A stretch of DNA of 64,000 bases from Scatophagus argus (Eukaryota > Chordata > Actinopteri > Scatophagidae), in the NCBI RefSeq assembly GCF_020382885.2, contig NC_058501.1, positions 11,447,001 to 11,511,000 on the forward strand, in the 5' to 3' direction. The notes beneath the pieces are model-generated. The model was not told where the DNA came from. It did no database searches and saw nothing but the letters and a program-made list of their open reading frames with translations. Below are positions 1 to 13,300 of the stretch, in pieces. Position 1 is the first letter of the stretch, and every line of letters starts with the position of its first letter. The position numbers and the translations under genes are program-made.

Positions 1-530
1 AAGGAAGAATCTGAATAACTGATTAAAGAAGCACAACAATTGCAGATGTCTCCATATTAAGCGCCATGGGTGACAGTTTGTGGACTATGGAAGTTATGTT
101 AACAATATACCATGCTAAAAGGTTTCAAATTGTGCATTGTTTACATTCATATTTGTTGGCTAGCCGTCTCATTCCTCCATGCCTTTGTTGGCACAGTCCT
201 ACATTTCTTTATGTATTACTGCACAATCCAAACATGGACTTACTCATAGAAACAATCCATAATACTGCTAGTGGTCAAAAATTGCACTAGATACCTTTAA
301 ATTATCTTTTCAGAGTAACTGCCGCGTCGACTGTAAATTATGTTACAGGAATGGACGTGTCAATCACTACTGAACAACTAATGACGCCAATTTAGTCTGA
401 TTATCAGGCCAGCTAACACAGACTTAAGCATCAGAAGATAAACAGTGACAAATAGCATGAAGGGTCAAATTCAACCATGAAAAATAAAGAAATTAAAAAT
501 GCTAGTAGCTGTGAAGAGCTCAGGACTCAC

Positions 531-3500
531 CTCAGACTGCAGTTTGTGGTCTGTAGTGGTGTAAGGAGCTTGCAAGAAACTGGACCCCAGTATCTGATGA
601 GCTGGAGAGCGTAGAGAAAAGCCATCGAAACGGAGCTCCGACGCATACTGAGGAAAACACACACAGACAAGAAAAAAAACACACAGCAACAAACCATTTT
701 ATTAAATTACAATCACAATCTCTCACAGTCACTATGACCGCACTAGGAAGTTCTCCATCTCAAATGAACTCTCTGTCACATGGCTGTACAGTTAATGGTA
801 CACGTGCCCATACACACAAACATTACTTGTTATGCTATGTAGAACACAGCTTTAAAGTAACGGTGGTTGTTCTCAGACAGGCAATTATTCCTCTGGGGAT
901 CCTTCCTTTGTTTCACCGCTCACCAACTGTGAAGCTTTTACCGACTGACTGCCGGAGCCCACTCATTTCTGAAGGCAGCAACTTAGAAAAGGTCACTTTA
1001 TTGAAGGAGAAGCATGGAAACGTGGTCAAGCATACAACTGCATTGCCAGCTGACTAGGATAAAAATTCAACTCGTCAAATTATTATGTGACTGATAATCA
1101 ATTTTTGCGAGAGATAACAAAATAAATATTTAATAGCTGAACATCTGATAAAAAGAAAATCAATATGTGATATTTGAAACATGTATTGCATATGTACACT
1201 TGCAGAAAAATAAAATAAAATAAAATAACTAGTGGGGCAACGCAATTTTGAGGCACTTGTACTTTACCTGAGTATTTCAATTTTCTGGGTTACATTAAAC
1301 TCACAGTTGAAAGTATAAAAGTGGTGACAGTGTCATAAACATACTGAAGCATACGGACATGTTCAGCTAGACTAGTCAGCCATGTTTGATTTTAGTGAAA
1401 GTGAACCCAAACAGAAGGTGTCAACTTTGTCCTGTTGTTTCATGTTACAGCACCCAGACTGCAGATCTTGCTTGGATTATGATTTCTGGGTGACACACTC
1501 CAAAACACGAAATCACTTTTGTGTACTCGCATGGAGAATGTTTCTGCCCTAATTTTCAACCCCCCACTCACCCCGCCAGTCTGCATGACCAGGTTGCTGA
1601 GTGGTACAACCAAAAATGCTGAGAATCCCGGGGTCTGAAATATCCTGTAGAATGTTGCTTAATGATTTCCCTTCGCTGAAAGAAAAGATTTTTGCCTAAA
1701 TCAAACCAAACACGAAGAAAAGTCCATAGACACATGGTGTAAAAACTAAATGTAAACAAAATGATGCTGAGTATTGTTGTTAAAGCGGCTACCAGTACTT
1801 TCATCTAAATCCACTTTCACATTTTAAATTCCTAGTCAGGTAAACAACACCTTACAGCACTGTATGCATCTCAATAACACCAGTGCTGTATTTGAAATAC
1901 AGACAGACACTGCCCACAGGTGTTCTCTATGTCCTTTGCTGAAGCTGAGCCAATAATCAATTGCAGCCGACTCCACGTGGAGCAAGGTCGAGACAGAGTG
2001 GGGCCGTGTCGGACCGGGCTGTGCCGGGCCAGGCTGGGTCAGCTCTGCCAGGGCAATGCCAGAAAGGCAGAACCATTTCCCATGACCTCTTTGTGAGTTC
2101 CAGTAATATCTCTGGTTTCATTCAGCAGCTGAAAAAGACTCACCACCCCCCCCGAGTCAAAAAGACACTCACTTTAAAAAGGAAAATAAGTGAAAGTTTT
2201 CTCTATTGCTTTGTGCGCACGGCACATGAAAAAAAAAATTATATAAAAAAATATACTCACTGCAATTAAGTGGGATGAGTTTCTATTTTTGCTGGTGTAG
2301 TGTACCAGCTTATACCGGTTTGATTTTAATGCGACTGAACTGACATCTGTCATCATGAGCAGTCGCTTCTGCCTTGAGTGAAATCCCATAGGCTAGACTT
2401 TGGGTATTTTCAGTAGTGTAACTGGGAAACTGTACATGCTTGTCATCATAGAAATAGTTCATAAAATTACATTTACTGCAACTTCAGCAATATCTGCTGC
2501 CTTCCTGTCAACACACTTTTCTCACACCAGGGCAGCTCCAGTCTCTGTGACACAGTAGCCTTCGGTGTTTAAAGGTTATTTCTCATGACATGCAGCCCAT
2601 CAGACAGTGCTTTAGGTGGGACTACAGAGAGGCGTCTACAGTCGGAGAGGCAGCTACATTAGACTCAAAATAGTACATTTTTAAATTGATTTGACAACTA
2701 AATCCTTTTCTTGTCTAATCAAAAAACAGATCCAATCAGTGACACAAAGCCATGACATGATCCGAACTGTGGGTTTTGTAATCTGTTATACCCACAGACA
2801 ACAGTCTCATTCATTTTTTGCAATTTTTGTCCCAGCCCAATCCTACACTGAGCCATGAATCAGGTCTATGAACAATGATTAGCGCCAGTACAGAAGAACA
2901 TAGAACATTTTTCTGTGCGGTTTCTCACCGGGGCCAGTTAGCTGTGTCCTCCAGCCTACAGACAACACTGTTCTTTATAAAAAGCCCTGGGCAAAGCAAG
3001 CAAGCAGGTAAGTTCAAGAGGACACCGATTTTTCTTGTGCTTTCTACAGTATTTGTCCAGAATACACACAAACACACAATCTCATAAAGACACCTTTTTT
3101 CCTTCATGCTGCTTTAAATCATCAGTGATTATTATAGTGATAATTCCTTACTTTCTAGTTTTCTAAATGTCTCAATCTTCCTGTTAATGACAAACAGTGT
3201 CATCATACTGCTGAGACATGCACACGTTGTACACACAAAGGCACAATTCTCTTCGAAATCCTTATTTTTCCCCTTTCCTCTTTCTAAGTCAGCCTCTGTG
3301 CACCCCAGAGCCTTATGTCGCCAACATCTGCGCTTATAACCAATAAACTGATTTCAACAAACACTAATACCACTGAGCTGTTCTCCTGTTGCAGTTTCTG
3401 AGGTCCTCACCTTCTTCTCTCTGATAACCAGACCACCCCTCCATAGTTCTCTATGGTCGATACAGCTGTGTAGGTCAGTGGGCTCCACCAGACCAGCTCT

Positions 3501-6500
3501 CAGATAAGATGCTGTTTTTTGCCACCTGTGCAAGAAAAAAAGAGGATCAATCACTGATTAGGACAGGGAAACATCAAGAACATTTATTCCTGATTTGTGT
3601 AAATTACTAAGTCATACTTCATATTAAAACCCTTGTTTAGCGAAGTGCAGCATCATTATATTCCAAAGAATTTAATGCATCTTTTAACCACATTAAATTC
3701 TTAAATGAGTGCCTCTGTAGAAATATTTCATAGACCAATCATACACCACTTACAGTCAACATTTGCTCATATGTACTCTTCTATCTCCCCCTAGTGGTAA
3801 ACTGTGAGCATTTCATACACAATAATATGTGCTGCATTTCCTGCAGTTTGACAGCTTTGCCTTCTCCCATCAGCCTTTCACTGTTGATATATCACAGTGA
3901 ACTAACAGTTCTTGTATTGGTTTGTGTGCATATTAGACTTGATTATTTATTATTTGTTTTGTGCAAATCAAGAAATGTAATCCACGTGTATTTATCGTTT
4001 CCTCACCCAGTGGTGTGCTGTGTGACTATAGTGATCTTAGCAGCATGCCAGCAGCACATGTGTTTGAGCGCTCCCAGAACAGGCAGCAGGTCTTTAACAG
4101 GAGGCGGCTGCTCTGCAGAGCCCAACAGCAGGATATCCAGTAAGGCTTTGCCTGAGGGGGAAAAATGGGACAAACCATAGAGGAATTCATTAGACATTTT
4201 ATTTATTTATTTATTTTTGCATATAGGTCTCCACAGGATTTCATTAGAGGTCAAAAAACTTAGCTGGTTGTTTCAACGACACCATCTTTTAACTGGTAGG
4301 TAATTCTAAATATCAAGATCCGTGGAAACCACTAGTGACTCCGGCTCCTCCGGGCAAGCAATGATAGAGAGGGACTGTTCCTGAACTCTTGTGGAGGTGG
4401 TGTACTATGAAATGCTCTTTAAGAAACTGAAATATCACTTCAGGAGGTAGACTTGTTAAGGAGTAGTCAGATCAGAAGGATCCCCATCTTCCCAATGGTG
4501 AGTGCATATTTATAAAGTAGTAGGCCACTTTCTTCTACAAGACTGCCACAGGCAGTTTTTAAGCCTAATTGCTTGAAATTGGACTGGATCCTTGTCACAC
4601 AGCTGAGGACTTTGGCTTCAGTAAAGAGGTTTTAATTCATCATTACTGGATGCTTTTGGCAAAGAAAAATCTCTCACTTGAAACTATGTTTTGTGAAGTA
4701 AACTAACTTCTTGCTCTGCTGCTGCATCAGTAAACTTGACAATCATTGTTCTCCTTGTTAAAGCAACACTGAGGAAACTAGCAAGCTGTGCTGTGTAGAA
4801 AATAATTAGATAATAATTAAAAGTAATAAAACACCCAAAAAGTCAGAAAGCATTTTTGATTAAACCACGCATACAGAATGACTGTGTATTTCATTTGAAT
4901 TGTATTTTATATTAGTTCTAATTTATTTTAAATAGATATTGACAGCTCTTCTGAGTACACACAATATCTTCAAAAATGACAGCAAAAAAAAAAAAAAAAA
5001 AGATAAGATGACTCACTTTACACTACATATAAAGAAAGTGAGTCTTGTGTGTTGGCCAACTGTACCTGGGGGTGGCAACTTGTCAGACAGTACATGGAGT
5101 CCTTCTGCAGCCTCCTCTAACAGCCTGTTCAGAAAATACATTCAGATCAGACTTGTAGGCCCACTGGCCAAAACATAACACTTAGACTTTGATTCTTTAA
5201 GACCAAAGAATATTTTCTTAATATCTTTGTATGACTTTATTTCTTTTTTAGCTGTATCTTAACAAATTATCTCAAAACAAACCTAATGATTTAAGCGTAG
5301 GAAAATCTAGATATAATGCTTGGAAAGCTCTCTATTGACACCCGGTGGTTACAATGTGCACCACTGGAAAACAGCAGGTCTGTGATGAGTGTTCTTCACC
5401 CTCACTGTGAGTAGAGTGATATTCAGCACCTGGTGCTTCCAACCACAATGAGCTAACTTCACCTAGCAACTTTAGCTACCATGAGCTAACTTATTTATAA
5501 GTTATATAAAAGAACAGAAATCTGTTATCTGTCACTCACTCTGCCAGTGCTGGCAGGTCTGCCTTTTGGTCCTGTGCCTCCTGATGACTCAGAGAACTGA
5601 GACATGATTCCACAGCAGAAGACCTCTCCTCCTCACTGTCAGTATTCTGATGGCCTCTCCCCAGCTCTTCCCAGTCTGAGCTGCAAAACTACAAAACAGG
5701 AATTATAGATTTAACTACAAACACAGAATTACAGTCCTGTTTCTTTTATTCATGTATCAAAAGTTTGAATGGTAAAAATCCTAATAGGTTTTATCCTTAA
5801 ATGTCATATCCCATTCTTAGTGCCCTGTATGATTAGGACCAGGAAATTATGAACAAAAGAAACCTACTTAGTGTTTACTGCCAAGTAAGTGCTGACAAGT
5901 GATAACAGGTACCAAACACTGACTCATGAATATCATTTGCTGATCTACAGTTGTAAATCAGCAAATTCTTGTGCTCAGTTTCTTATAACATAAACAATGT
6001 ATGTAGTATAACTGTCTTGAATTGTCATAATATCTCACCTGTGTTACTCCTTGGCATGCCTGAAGGGCAAAGTACCACCTCTGAACAGATGGGCTGCCAC
6101 TGAGAGAACACGCTAGGGAAACATGTGGAGAGAAAGATGTAAAAGAAAGTTGTGGAACACTAAAGTCTTCAGGATGAAAGATGTCCACAGTGCTCAAGTT
6201 ACTGTACCTGGAAACGCAGAGATCCCCCTCACTGATTCCTGAGTTGAGATGTCCACAAGGGTGTCGTACATCTGCTTTACTGGCTCCAGACCTGTGACCA
6301 ATGACAACTGAGCTGCCGGGCTCCATCACAGCCTACTGGTTTATTTAAGACTCTAACATAACACATCTTGTATTATCCCATCGTCGACATAGATACGAAA
6401 TTTCAGGAAAAAAGACTCTGTATGTTGTTAAGATCTTATATCCTCCAAGTCATGTCAGTTACCAATTATTAACACTTACTAATCACATTATCTTACTACT

Positions 6501-6877
6501 GTAGAATAGTTTTGACTGGGTGACTTATTATATTATATTATTATATGTTTACAAGCCAAATGTATGTAACTCAACGAAACCAACTTATCTTAAGAAACAA
6601 CGTAACATGGATATTAACTGTTCCACCAGAAAAAACTAAAAAGTATATTAATAGTTAAACTATGTGATGATGTGGACAGCGTTAAGTGTATCCACAAACT
6701 TTTTAATCCCACTGGTTAGCTAATCCCAGTTTGGCAGTATTGACGTTAGCAGAGTACAGAAAGTAGCACAGTACAAACTAGTAGGAGTATTACTAGGAGT
6801 TAAAACTTACATTTATAAATCTCCGCCACGCCGCCATCAGTTTGGCAAAATGATATAACCAGCACGTATCGGTCCAT
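531..6877 (-). CDS. mtbp: mtbp, MDM2-binding protein / Treslin partner (5' eight coding exons, partial)
   Basis: Exons read leftward: 6877-6811, 6291-6208, 6112-6039, 5688-5540, 5124-5066, 4151-4007, 3525-3411 and 647-531. All have AG/GT borders and continuous phase, giving about 270 residues from Met to the window edge. The start MDRYVLV resembles vertebrate MTBP (MDRYLLLV). Other recognisable blocks are FPACS, then a W-F/Y-F-A-x-Q-A segment, FCSSDW, EEAAE-L--LSDKLP-PG, VLGALKHM, AAKITI and ELWRG. These correspond to the N-terminal and start of the middle MTBP domains. In vertebrates MTBP works with Treslin/TICRR in replication-origin firing, as the Sld7-like partner of the Sld3-like protein, and it also binds MDM2. 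The C-terminal half lies beyond position 1. Introns up to 2.8 kb separate the last exons. A longer open frame at 6329-5958 in another frame hides exons 2 and 3 and is not the coding frame. Identity is confident. Confidence 0.92.
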
Positions 6878-7000
6878 GTCGTGTAAACACGAGCAAATTC
6901 ACGGTTAATGTTAGCTTAGAATTAAAAACAGATCAATTGTGCACAACAACCTTTCGCGCATTATCAAATTTCCCACCGGTTCTTCTTCTTCTGTGGTAGT
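6878..7000 (-). promoter_or_regulatory. mtbp: mtbp proximal promoter with an E2F-type site
   Basis: The sequence TTTCGCGC at 6952-6959 exactly fits the E2F consensus TTTSSCGC. It lies about 75 bp upstream of the mtbp start codon. MTBP acts at S-phase origin firing, and E2F control is usual for such genes, so a functional site is plausible. The transcription start is not visible and no TATA box is seen. The element is read from sequence; its activity is inferred. Confidence 0.45.
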
Positions 7001-7065
7001 TGGTAATAGAGCATAAAGTGCGCCACTGCCACCTATTGGACCTAGTGATGCTTTAGTGAATGAGG
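6970..7065. repeat. teleost dispersed-repeat fragment (TTC-rich start, GCGCCACTGCCACCTATTGG core)
   Basis: A TTCTTCTTCTTCTGT run is followed by a GTAGTTGGTAA segment and a core around a CCACCTATTGG motif. I recognise this order from a short repeat that is very common near fish genes. It lies between the mtbp promoter and the zfat 3' end. The family name is not certain and the boundaries are approximate. Confidence 0.4.
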
Positions 7066-7100
7066 CCACTCCACTGTATGAAGTAATGCAAGACAGGGAT

Positions 7101-7106
7101 TTTATT
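7101..7106 (-). terminator. zfat: zfat poly(A) signal AATAAA
   Basis: AATAAA on the minus strand lies 211 bp past the zfat stop codon and is the best polyadenylation signal in the short interval before mtbp. It implies a 3' UTR of only about 0.23 kb. Confidence 0.6.
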
Positions 7107-7316
7107 TAAATTCACATTGTTAATTCAAAATACATCACATGATATGATTTCCCATTTACCACATGACTGAAAAATAAATCTGATGAAGGAAATTCTTCAG
7201 GATGATAGACACACATTTACTAATTCCTGATTTTAATAATTTTTGGTACATTTTATGTTTCTTCAGTTTTGTAAACCGACCTGCCAACAGTCTTATACTG
7301 TCTAACACCAGCTTTA

Positions 7317-10300
7317 CTAGTTGATTTCCACAGTGTGTTCCTGGACATAGACAATATAGTGGTGAGTGTTTTCTCCCTGAGTGAGGACTGTCAGAGCTTC
7401 CAGGCCATGTGCCTCCTCCACCACCATCACCTGGTTACCAGTTAGACCCCCCTCTTCGTTCACCACCATCAGCTGGTTGCTGCAGTTACCAACTTCCTGC
7501 TCTTCAGCGACCTGCAACTTCAGCCACAACACAGCGTCAACATTTTGTTGTCACCATTCATTAATTCCTGAGTGAATGATGTGATGCTGCTTACCTGTTG
7601 TACTACAGTAACAGTGCCTGGAGCCATGGCGACCATGGAGGTGACGGCATCATAAGTCTCTGAACTGAGTTCAGTGATCTCCTGGACATTAACTGAACAC
7701 AAAAGACACACATTCATTGTAATGTGTTAAGCACTTACACTAAAGTACATGAGTCATAAACACAAATAGAAGTAGCCATGAGAAGCACTTCACTCAAGTA
7801 TCTGTGGACAGAAAACTTAAAGAAAGGTGTCTGTTGGTTTGTCAGTAATCTGCTGTATGTTTATCCCTGTTACTGTTGTTACCGTTGTCCTGCAGAGCTG
7901 CTACAGGTGCTTCTGTCAGCTGCTCTTCATCCTCTACAGGAACATACTGGGCTTCTACTGCCTCCCCCACCTGGATATTTACACATATGGCATAATATCA
8001 TATTATCCTGAAAACACTGACTTCAACAAATAAAATGATTGATGTGTATAACTGATAATTTGTCAGCAGTCTCTGTTAAATTCTAAATCAGTTCTAAATC
8101 AGAAATATTGTTTAAATGACAAGAGTTTGCATGGGACAGAAACATGCAATGACCCTACAGCCATACTAGTGACTCTGTGTGGCTGTACACAGCGGTGCTA
8201 TGAGCTTAACGCTAATGATAGCATGCATGCAGCAGGTGGTGGACCAAAGTGGTGGACCAAGCAACAGACTGATAGTGCTGTTGCTAGCATGGCTAAAAAT
8301 AAACCAGTGTCTTTTTTCCCCTCTCTTCCTAGGTCTGTGTTTGTATTTACCTCCCAGGTGCCTTCCAACACTTTCAGGCTGTGTTTGCTCTTCAGGTGAC
8401 GGTTCAGCTCCCATTTGGTACCATAAACAAACTCACATTCAGGACACTTCATACCACCTAAACACAAACACGTGCAAAAACTATGTCAGGTTTTGCCTGA
8501 TTCTAACTATACTTCCATGGCCAAATCATAGATCATTAAAAGGAGTAGTTTAATTCTAGCTGTATCACTTCACAACGCCACTACAGCCTATCAGGTACAG
8601 TCCCTTGACAGTTACGGTACTTTAAAGAAGGCGAAAGATCGAAAGGAGGCAGCGTGAGTGCAGAGATCAGACCTTGCTGTTCCAGAGCATCAGGGTTAGG
8701 CAGTCCAGGTCCGGCATTGTGATATTTCTGATCTGGGTGTTTGAGGTTGTAGTGTCGCTTCAGGGGACCAGCGATGTTACAGGAGTAGTGGCAGTGGGCA
8801 CAGCGAAATGGCTTACATGAAAAGAGAAAAAAAACAGTTAAGTTAATGCTAATGAAATATCTGTTAGGCAAGACTGAATTTGGAATATTAACTGATTCTG
8901 AATGACTAGCTGATCATGGCTGGAGCTAAGATTAGATTTGAAACCAATTAATATGGTTTAATTTTAGCAGTAGTAGTTATAGTCGTCTGATTCCGAATAT
9001 CCTGAACATCTTATTTGACAGTTAACAAAGATATAGCAGAGTGTGTGGGTGTGTACAAACTAACACTGTGAGCTTTATGTGTATTCTGACCTTAAACTCA
9101 GCGTGTTGCTCCATGTGTCTGAGCAAAGAAGGTTTAGAGGCTGAGGTGAAGTCGCACTCTGAACACTGAAACCGTTTCCCTGAGCAAAAAAAAAACAAAA
9201 AATAGCAGCTCTTACACTTATCATAGCTTTGAACATAAGCAAATTTCAGTCAGCATTTGTGATATGCAGCAAATAGTCAACAGTAACATGGATGGTAATA
9301 AATTGAGAAATAAACAACTAGCAAATTAGCAGTGACAAAAATTGCATTTAAAAAACATAATTGGAGACAGGGAAGAGTGTATGTACCTTCATCTGTGTGG
9401 CTCAGTCTGTGGCTTTTCAGCGTGACTTTGGATTTGAACTTTTTACCACACAGATCACAGAGGTGCCGTCTCTCTGTGTTGTGTCGGTTCATATGAGTCT
9501 TCAAGTTACTCCTGCTGCGGCCTGCATAGTCACACATGCTGCAGACGTATGGCTTCAAACCTGCGCACATGGACACACACAGTGACAAACACATGCTTCA
9601 AAAGATCACTGGAAAAAGTTGCAGTTGAAGGATATGAAAGTGTGAAGAAATGAGATGGTATTCAATGAAGTGTTGGATTACAGTGGTTGGGTGAAAGATT
9701 CGTTGGTCTACATAATATGCAACGTTTTGAGGGTACTTGAAGTAACTGGGTCAATAAAACATAGTTTAGAATTGTAATTATTAAAGGCAGGAATACACTA
9801 TGTAGACAAAAGTATCCAGACAAACCTCTTTATGGGGCTGTTTTTCAGGGGTTGGGCTTGGCCCCTTACTTTCAGTGAAGGGAAATCTTAATGCTTCAGC
9901 ATACAAAGACATTTTGGACAATGCTATGCTTCAAACTCTGTGGCGACAGTTTGGGGAAGGCCCTTTTCTATTCCAGCATGACTGTGCCCCAGTGCACAAA
10001 GCAAAGCTACAAAAAGACATGGCTGGATGAGTTTGGTGATGAGGAAATTGACTCGCCCACACAGAACCCTGACCTCAAAACCCATCAAATACCTTTGGGA
10101 TGAACTGGACCTGACCTCACAAATGCTCTTCCGCATGAATGGGAACAAACTCCCACAGAAACACTGCAAAATCTTATGGAAATCCCTCCCAGAAGAGTTT
10201 ATGATAAATTGGTTCTATTCACCAAGACCTTCATCAACACCTGTGCAGTATTCATGTCTGCCAGCCACCACAGGACAGATGTAGCTTCAAGGTAAACAGG

Positions 10301-13300
10301 CCTTCAAGGTGAACGACTGCTAAAGCAGGAGCTGAGGGTGTGACTTCCTCAACACAAAACACTGTAGTTTTCAGCTAATGTAAAATGTAAGTTACACATG
10401 TTTTGCAGAGAAAAAGAGACAAGAGAAAACAAAAATAGTGCTTCAAACTGATAGAAACAAACACCATGTCTCATAACTTTTATGCAACCTGTGCCAATTC
10501 TTGTTGCCAAATTTCCAATTTTTCCATCTTTGAAATAATGCCAGCAGGATAAACATGGCTGATTTCTATTTGTTTGTGTTCTCATCATTTCACAAGTAAC
10601 TGACAGGCCAACGTCTACAGTGTGTGTGCATTCAGTCTAATCCAGCCTCCTGGAGGACAGCCACGAGAAGGAAAAGACAGATGGAAGCTCAGATCACACG
10701 GTTAACAGAGAAATGCTTTGCATGGACGCTGATAGGCCCAGGTGTGTTTCTACACACTTCTTTGTTGTGTGTATGTGTTTGTCTGAGTTAAAGGTAGAGG
10801 AATATCACACCTTGGTGGGCCCAGATGTGTCGCTGAAAGTCACTGCTGTTCTTTAGGAAGTAGGAGTCACAGTAGGGACACTTCTCTGCACGCTGCACCA
10901 TCAGTCCTTTGCCCTGCATTGGGAGTGTGTCTATCCAACACATACATAGAAACGCAAACACACATGTGGTGCTTGGCCATTATATAATATATTCTATTGT
11001 CTTCTATACAGTGAGACACCTAAAATCATAAATAGAGGATGGCATGCTGAAAAATTAACAAAAAATACATATACATGCCAACTACACAGCAAGAATAAAA
11101 GGCCAAGCTGTCAGTTTTTAGGCTTAAAGTTGAACAAATTCAATTTAAAGAGGACAAACATGTCCTGTGGAATATTTGTGCGGTCTTTACCAGGGTGGGA
11201 TGTTTTCATGTGGTATTTTAGTCTGTGCTCTGGGTAGCTGTGCTGGCAGACAGGACAAGCCACGCTCTTCCCCTGTAAACAACACAGAGACAAAGCTTTA
11301 AAGACATCTGAATCACCTTCCCAAGAGAAACCGAGGGACAATGCTTTCAAGGATTTATTTCTCCAGTAATGGCAGGGCTGATTACCTGATCCTGGTGCAT
11401 CCTCAGATGGGCCTGAAGTTTGTATTTGTCAGGTGTGGTGTATTTACAGCCAGGATTGGAACAAGGCAGCAGCAAACCACTGTGCTTCTGGATCTGGTGC
11501 CGCTTTAAAGAGCTTTTGGTGATGGAAGAGTAGCTACATTTTGAACAGTAGTGCGAGTGCTCCTTGGTGTGTGTGCGTACATGGACGTTATAGTGGACTT
11601 TGTACCAGAACAGTTTACCTGTGCAGCAGGAAAAAATAATGTGATTAGAACTGACAGACACTATTTAACAATCTAACAAGATAGAAGAAATGATAAGCAA
11701 TAATTATGGCATATAAAGTCAAGAGGGTTTCGTCATCTCACCACAGTATTGACATTCCAGGTCTCCATAAATTTTCCTGAGCCGTTGGAAAGACTCCATA
11801 TTAAGCGGAGTCTTCTGAAGAGATGATAACACCTGCTGGAACGCACTCTGATGGAAAACCTCTGACACCTACCAACAGAAAAATAAAACAAGTCAGAGCG
11901 TCGGGATCAAGCTCCCAACAGATGATTAAAAGTAGAAGAAACAAATGATATGTAGTCTAATTAAGTCACTTTAATTACAGAAAGACAGAATCAGGAATGG
12001 GAAATAGTTGAAACATGAACTTTAACTGTTTTCTGTGGCTTCAGAGGACAAACAATTAACCTGCAGATAAATGAGTTATGGGAATAGTTGCAGTCTTAGC
12101 TCACACTGTTGTCCTTCTCCTGTACCTGTCATTAATTTACCTTTTCTGAATCTGAAGTTTGTCCATCTCCCCCTGGAGGTGCTGAAGACAGATGTATGTC
12201 TTCACCCAAATCACACAAGTTTGCACTTCCTGAAGGCAAAGGTGTGTGTGTACTTTTGGCTGCACATGTGTTCTCATCCGCTGTGTTTTCTTGCGTCCTG
12301 TCCTCTGAGACAGTGGTGTGAATGCTCTCTGGTGATAAAAAAGTCTGTGTGTTATCTTCAGCTGCAGGGGTGCATGAGTCCGACGGGTCATCCTGTGACT
12401 CTGTTGTTGCCTGGTCTTCTCTGTCAGAAGGAGTTATGGTCTGCGCTGAAATCGTTTGATGGAGCACTTCTTGAGAACTTTGCAGTGTACCTCCATTTTC
12501 TAAATCACCCCCTTTCCCCGTTTGTCTTTTGATCACCCGCACCTCTTCTGTACTTTCACCCTGAGATTCAGCTTGTTCTTCCCTGTTCTCCTCCTCCCTG
12601 TCTTCACTCACCACTACTCCCAACCGCTTCTCTTCCCCATCTCGCAACTCCCCCCCTCCTACACTGTTTCTTCCACCATCCTCTCTTGTCCTCTCATCGT
12701 CACCCTCCATTCTGCTCTGTTCCTTCATCCCTTCCTCTGTATCTTCCCCCTCCTCATCCCCCCGCAAGTCTCCTCCAGGCTGCATCAGATAGAAACTATT
12801 GTTGACACAGTCTGTGAAGGCCTGCTCCTGGTCCAGCTCTGGGTGAGTCTCCTTCAGGTGACCTTTCAGTCTCTGGGAACTGACAAACTTCCCATCGCAC
12901 ACATAGCACACGTATATGAAAAGGTGCTTCCTGACATGAGCAGCGAGTGCAGCCATCTTGGTTGCAGCATGGTCACAGAGGAGGCAGGCAAAGGGACGCT
13001 GGGGCCCGTGGACCAATAAGTGGCGCTCCCGCTCGAGCTGGTTCTTAAAGCGTCGGTTACAGGTGGGACAGTGATAGAGGAGCTGTCTGAGGCCCTGGCG
13101 AGTTTTTAACCTGGACAAGATTAAACAGATTAGACGAGCAGGTATGTCAGATGGTTGTTGGGGTGTTGGGGGGTAAACAGGTAGATAAGGAGGCAAAATA
13201 AATGCGCTAATGTAGATCAAACCTGAGCTGTTGGTAACTCTGGAGGACAGCAGGGTCTTTCAGGTTATGTCGTTTCTCCATGTGTTTCAGCAAGTTCTTC

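Noticed and set aside
1568..1804. Minus-strand frame near a possible GGGGTGAG donor, as an extra mtbp exon
   Set aside because: mtbp exons 7 and 8 already join in phase and the human protein has no extra residues there.
3794..4180. 128-codon plus-strand frame
   Set aside because: It is antisense to mtbp exon 6, which has matching splice sites and protein similarity.
5958..6329. 123-codon minus-strand frame beginning VMEPGSS
   Set aside because: It runs through the intron between mtbp exons 2 and 3. The spliced frame instead reads ...SAFPACSLSG..., which matches MTBP; the long frame only agrees with it in exon 3.
12071..13019. Two plus-strand frames of 153 and 165 codons
   Set aside because: They are antisense to the 970-nt zfat finger exon, whose minus frame has clear C2H2 fingers. 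No features of their own.
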